Of a stretch of DNA of 14,289 nucleotides, positions 13,864 through 14,289 are shown piece after piece. Made by a program: the position numbers and the translations under genes. Below the pieces are notes generated by a model, which saw only the letters and a list, made by a program, of their open reading frames with translations, did not search any database and had not been told where the DNA came from. How positions within the stretch are numbered: the first letter of the stretch is position 1; each line of letters starts with the position of its first letter. Source of the stretch: Acidimicrobiaceae bacterium (lineage in GTDB: Bacteria > Actinomycetota > Acidimicrobiia > Acidimicrobiales > UBA8190); the NCBI GenBank assembly GCA_003453695.1, contig DMNK01000063.1, forward strand, positions 2,749 through 17,037, written 5' to 3'.

Positions 13864-14289
13864 ATGCCGGGCATCAAGGTGGTCACCGACAGCGCCTGCG
13901 ACCTGGCCCCGCAGATGGCCGAGGACCGCGGCGTGCGGGTGGTGCCGCTCACCATTCGATTCGGGGACGAAGAGCTCGTCGACCGGGAACAGCTGTCGAC
14001 CAAGGAGTTCTGGGACCGGGTGACGACCGGGTCGGTCATCCCCGAGACGGCCGCCCCCTCACCGGGAGCCTTCCAGGAGGCGTTCACCGACGCTGCCGAC
14101 GACGGGGCGCAGGGGGTGGTGTGCATCACGCTGTCCTCGGGCGTCTCGGCCACCTACCAGGCGGCGATGACCGCCGCCGGTCAGGTTTCCGACCGCATCC
14201 CCGTGACGGTGGTCGACTCGCTGTCCATGACCATGGGCGAAGGGCTCATGGTGCTGGCCGCCGTGGAGGCGGCCGGGCGGGGGGCGGGG
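13864..14289 (+). CDS. DegV family fatty-acid-binding protein, 3' end missing
   Basis: The frame is open from ATG 13864 to the end of the window (142 codons); a complete DegV is about 280 residues. The N-terminus KVVTDSACDLAPQMAEDRGV (5-24) and VVPLTIRFGDEE (26-37) are the standard DegV opening. ETAAPSPGAFQEAF (61-74) corresponds to 'TSQPSPGEF', and ITLSSGVSATYQAA (88-101) to the 'ISS.LSGTY..A' ligand-head-group site, with the conserved serines S91 and S92. VTVVDSLSMTMGEGLMV follows. DegV proteins (FakB-type) bind fatty acids and in some bacteria present them to the FakA kinase. Whether a FakA homologue exists here is unknown. The start is supported by GGGAGAG just upstream. It may be co-transcribed with murJ. 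Confidence 0.93.
   Translation, partial: MPGIKVVTDSACDLAPQMAEDRGVRVVPLTIRFGDEELVDREQLSTKEFWDRVTTGSVIPETAAPSPGAFQEAFTDAADDGAQGVVCITLSSGVSATYQAAMTAAGQVSDRIPVTVVDSLSMTMGEGLMVLAAVEAAGRGAG

Noticed and set aside
1..14289. tRNA, rRNA, CRISPR, insertion sequence or phage elements
   Set aside because: I found no clover-leaf with a T-arm signature, no regularly spaced repeats, and no transposase, integrase or phage-like protein. By eye, base composition is uniform except for the short AT-rich operator at 6427-6470.

Overview
The window looks like a chromosomal segment of a high-GC actinomycete (Actinomycetota). An Acidimicrobiia-like lineage is my best guess, but that is inference. The base composition is very GC-rich throughout. 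The gene content is typical actinobacterial housekeeping: an Ino1-type inositol-phosphate synthase, DUF5318, an Rv3909-like exported protein, and MurJ/MviN beside a CCA-adding enzyme. I see no transposase, phage gene, tRNA, rRNA or CRISPR array. Thirteen genes fill about 95% of the window, and no gene-free stretch exceeds 300 bases.

Layout, left to right. (1) Plus strand, 1-2141: the C-terminal part of a secreted phospholipase C/phosphoesterase, then a small SRPBCC-fold protein. (2) Minus strand, 6248 down to 2138: DUF5318, a membrane-anchored DUF929 thioredoxin-like protein, a membrane-anchored protein with His-x-His motifs, a UbiE/MenG-like methyltransferase, and a UbiA-like polytopic membrane protein whose GTG start overlaps the methyltransferase stop. 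(3) Plus strand, 6503-8319: a PadR-family regulator overlapping ino1 by ATGA, behind an AT-rich promoter whose spacer carries a perfect palindrome. (4) Minus strand, 9735 down to 8329: CCA tRNA nucleotidyltransferase, convergent with ino1 across a 16-bp perfect palindrome. (5) Plus strand, 9840 to the end: Rv3909-like DUF6049 protein, MurJ with a disordered C-terminal tail, and a truncated DegV-family gene.

The gene order is partly ancestral. From memory, the DUF5318/PadR/ino1 group corresponds to Rv0049, Rv0047c and Rv0046c of Mycobacterium tuberculosis. The pcnA/DUF6049/murJ group corresponds to Rv3907c, Rv3909 and Rv3910. Here the two groups are joined end to end. MurJ lacks the mycobacterial pseudokinase extension, and degV follows it directly.

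The most useful regulatory observations are two. Four genes (SRPBCC, DUF5318, pcnA, DUF6049) carry a TA[G/C]C[C/G]T hexamer exactly 8 or 9 nt before the start codon and no Shine-Dalgarno sequence, which suggests leaderless transcripts. The PadR-ino1 operon appears to be autoregulated through the palindrome. The least understood genes are the DUF929 / His-x-His pair and the divergent UbiA-like protein with its methyltransferase.
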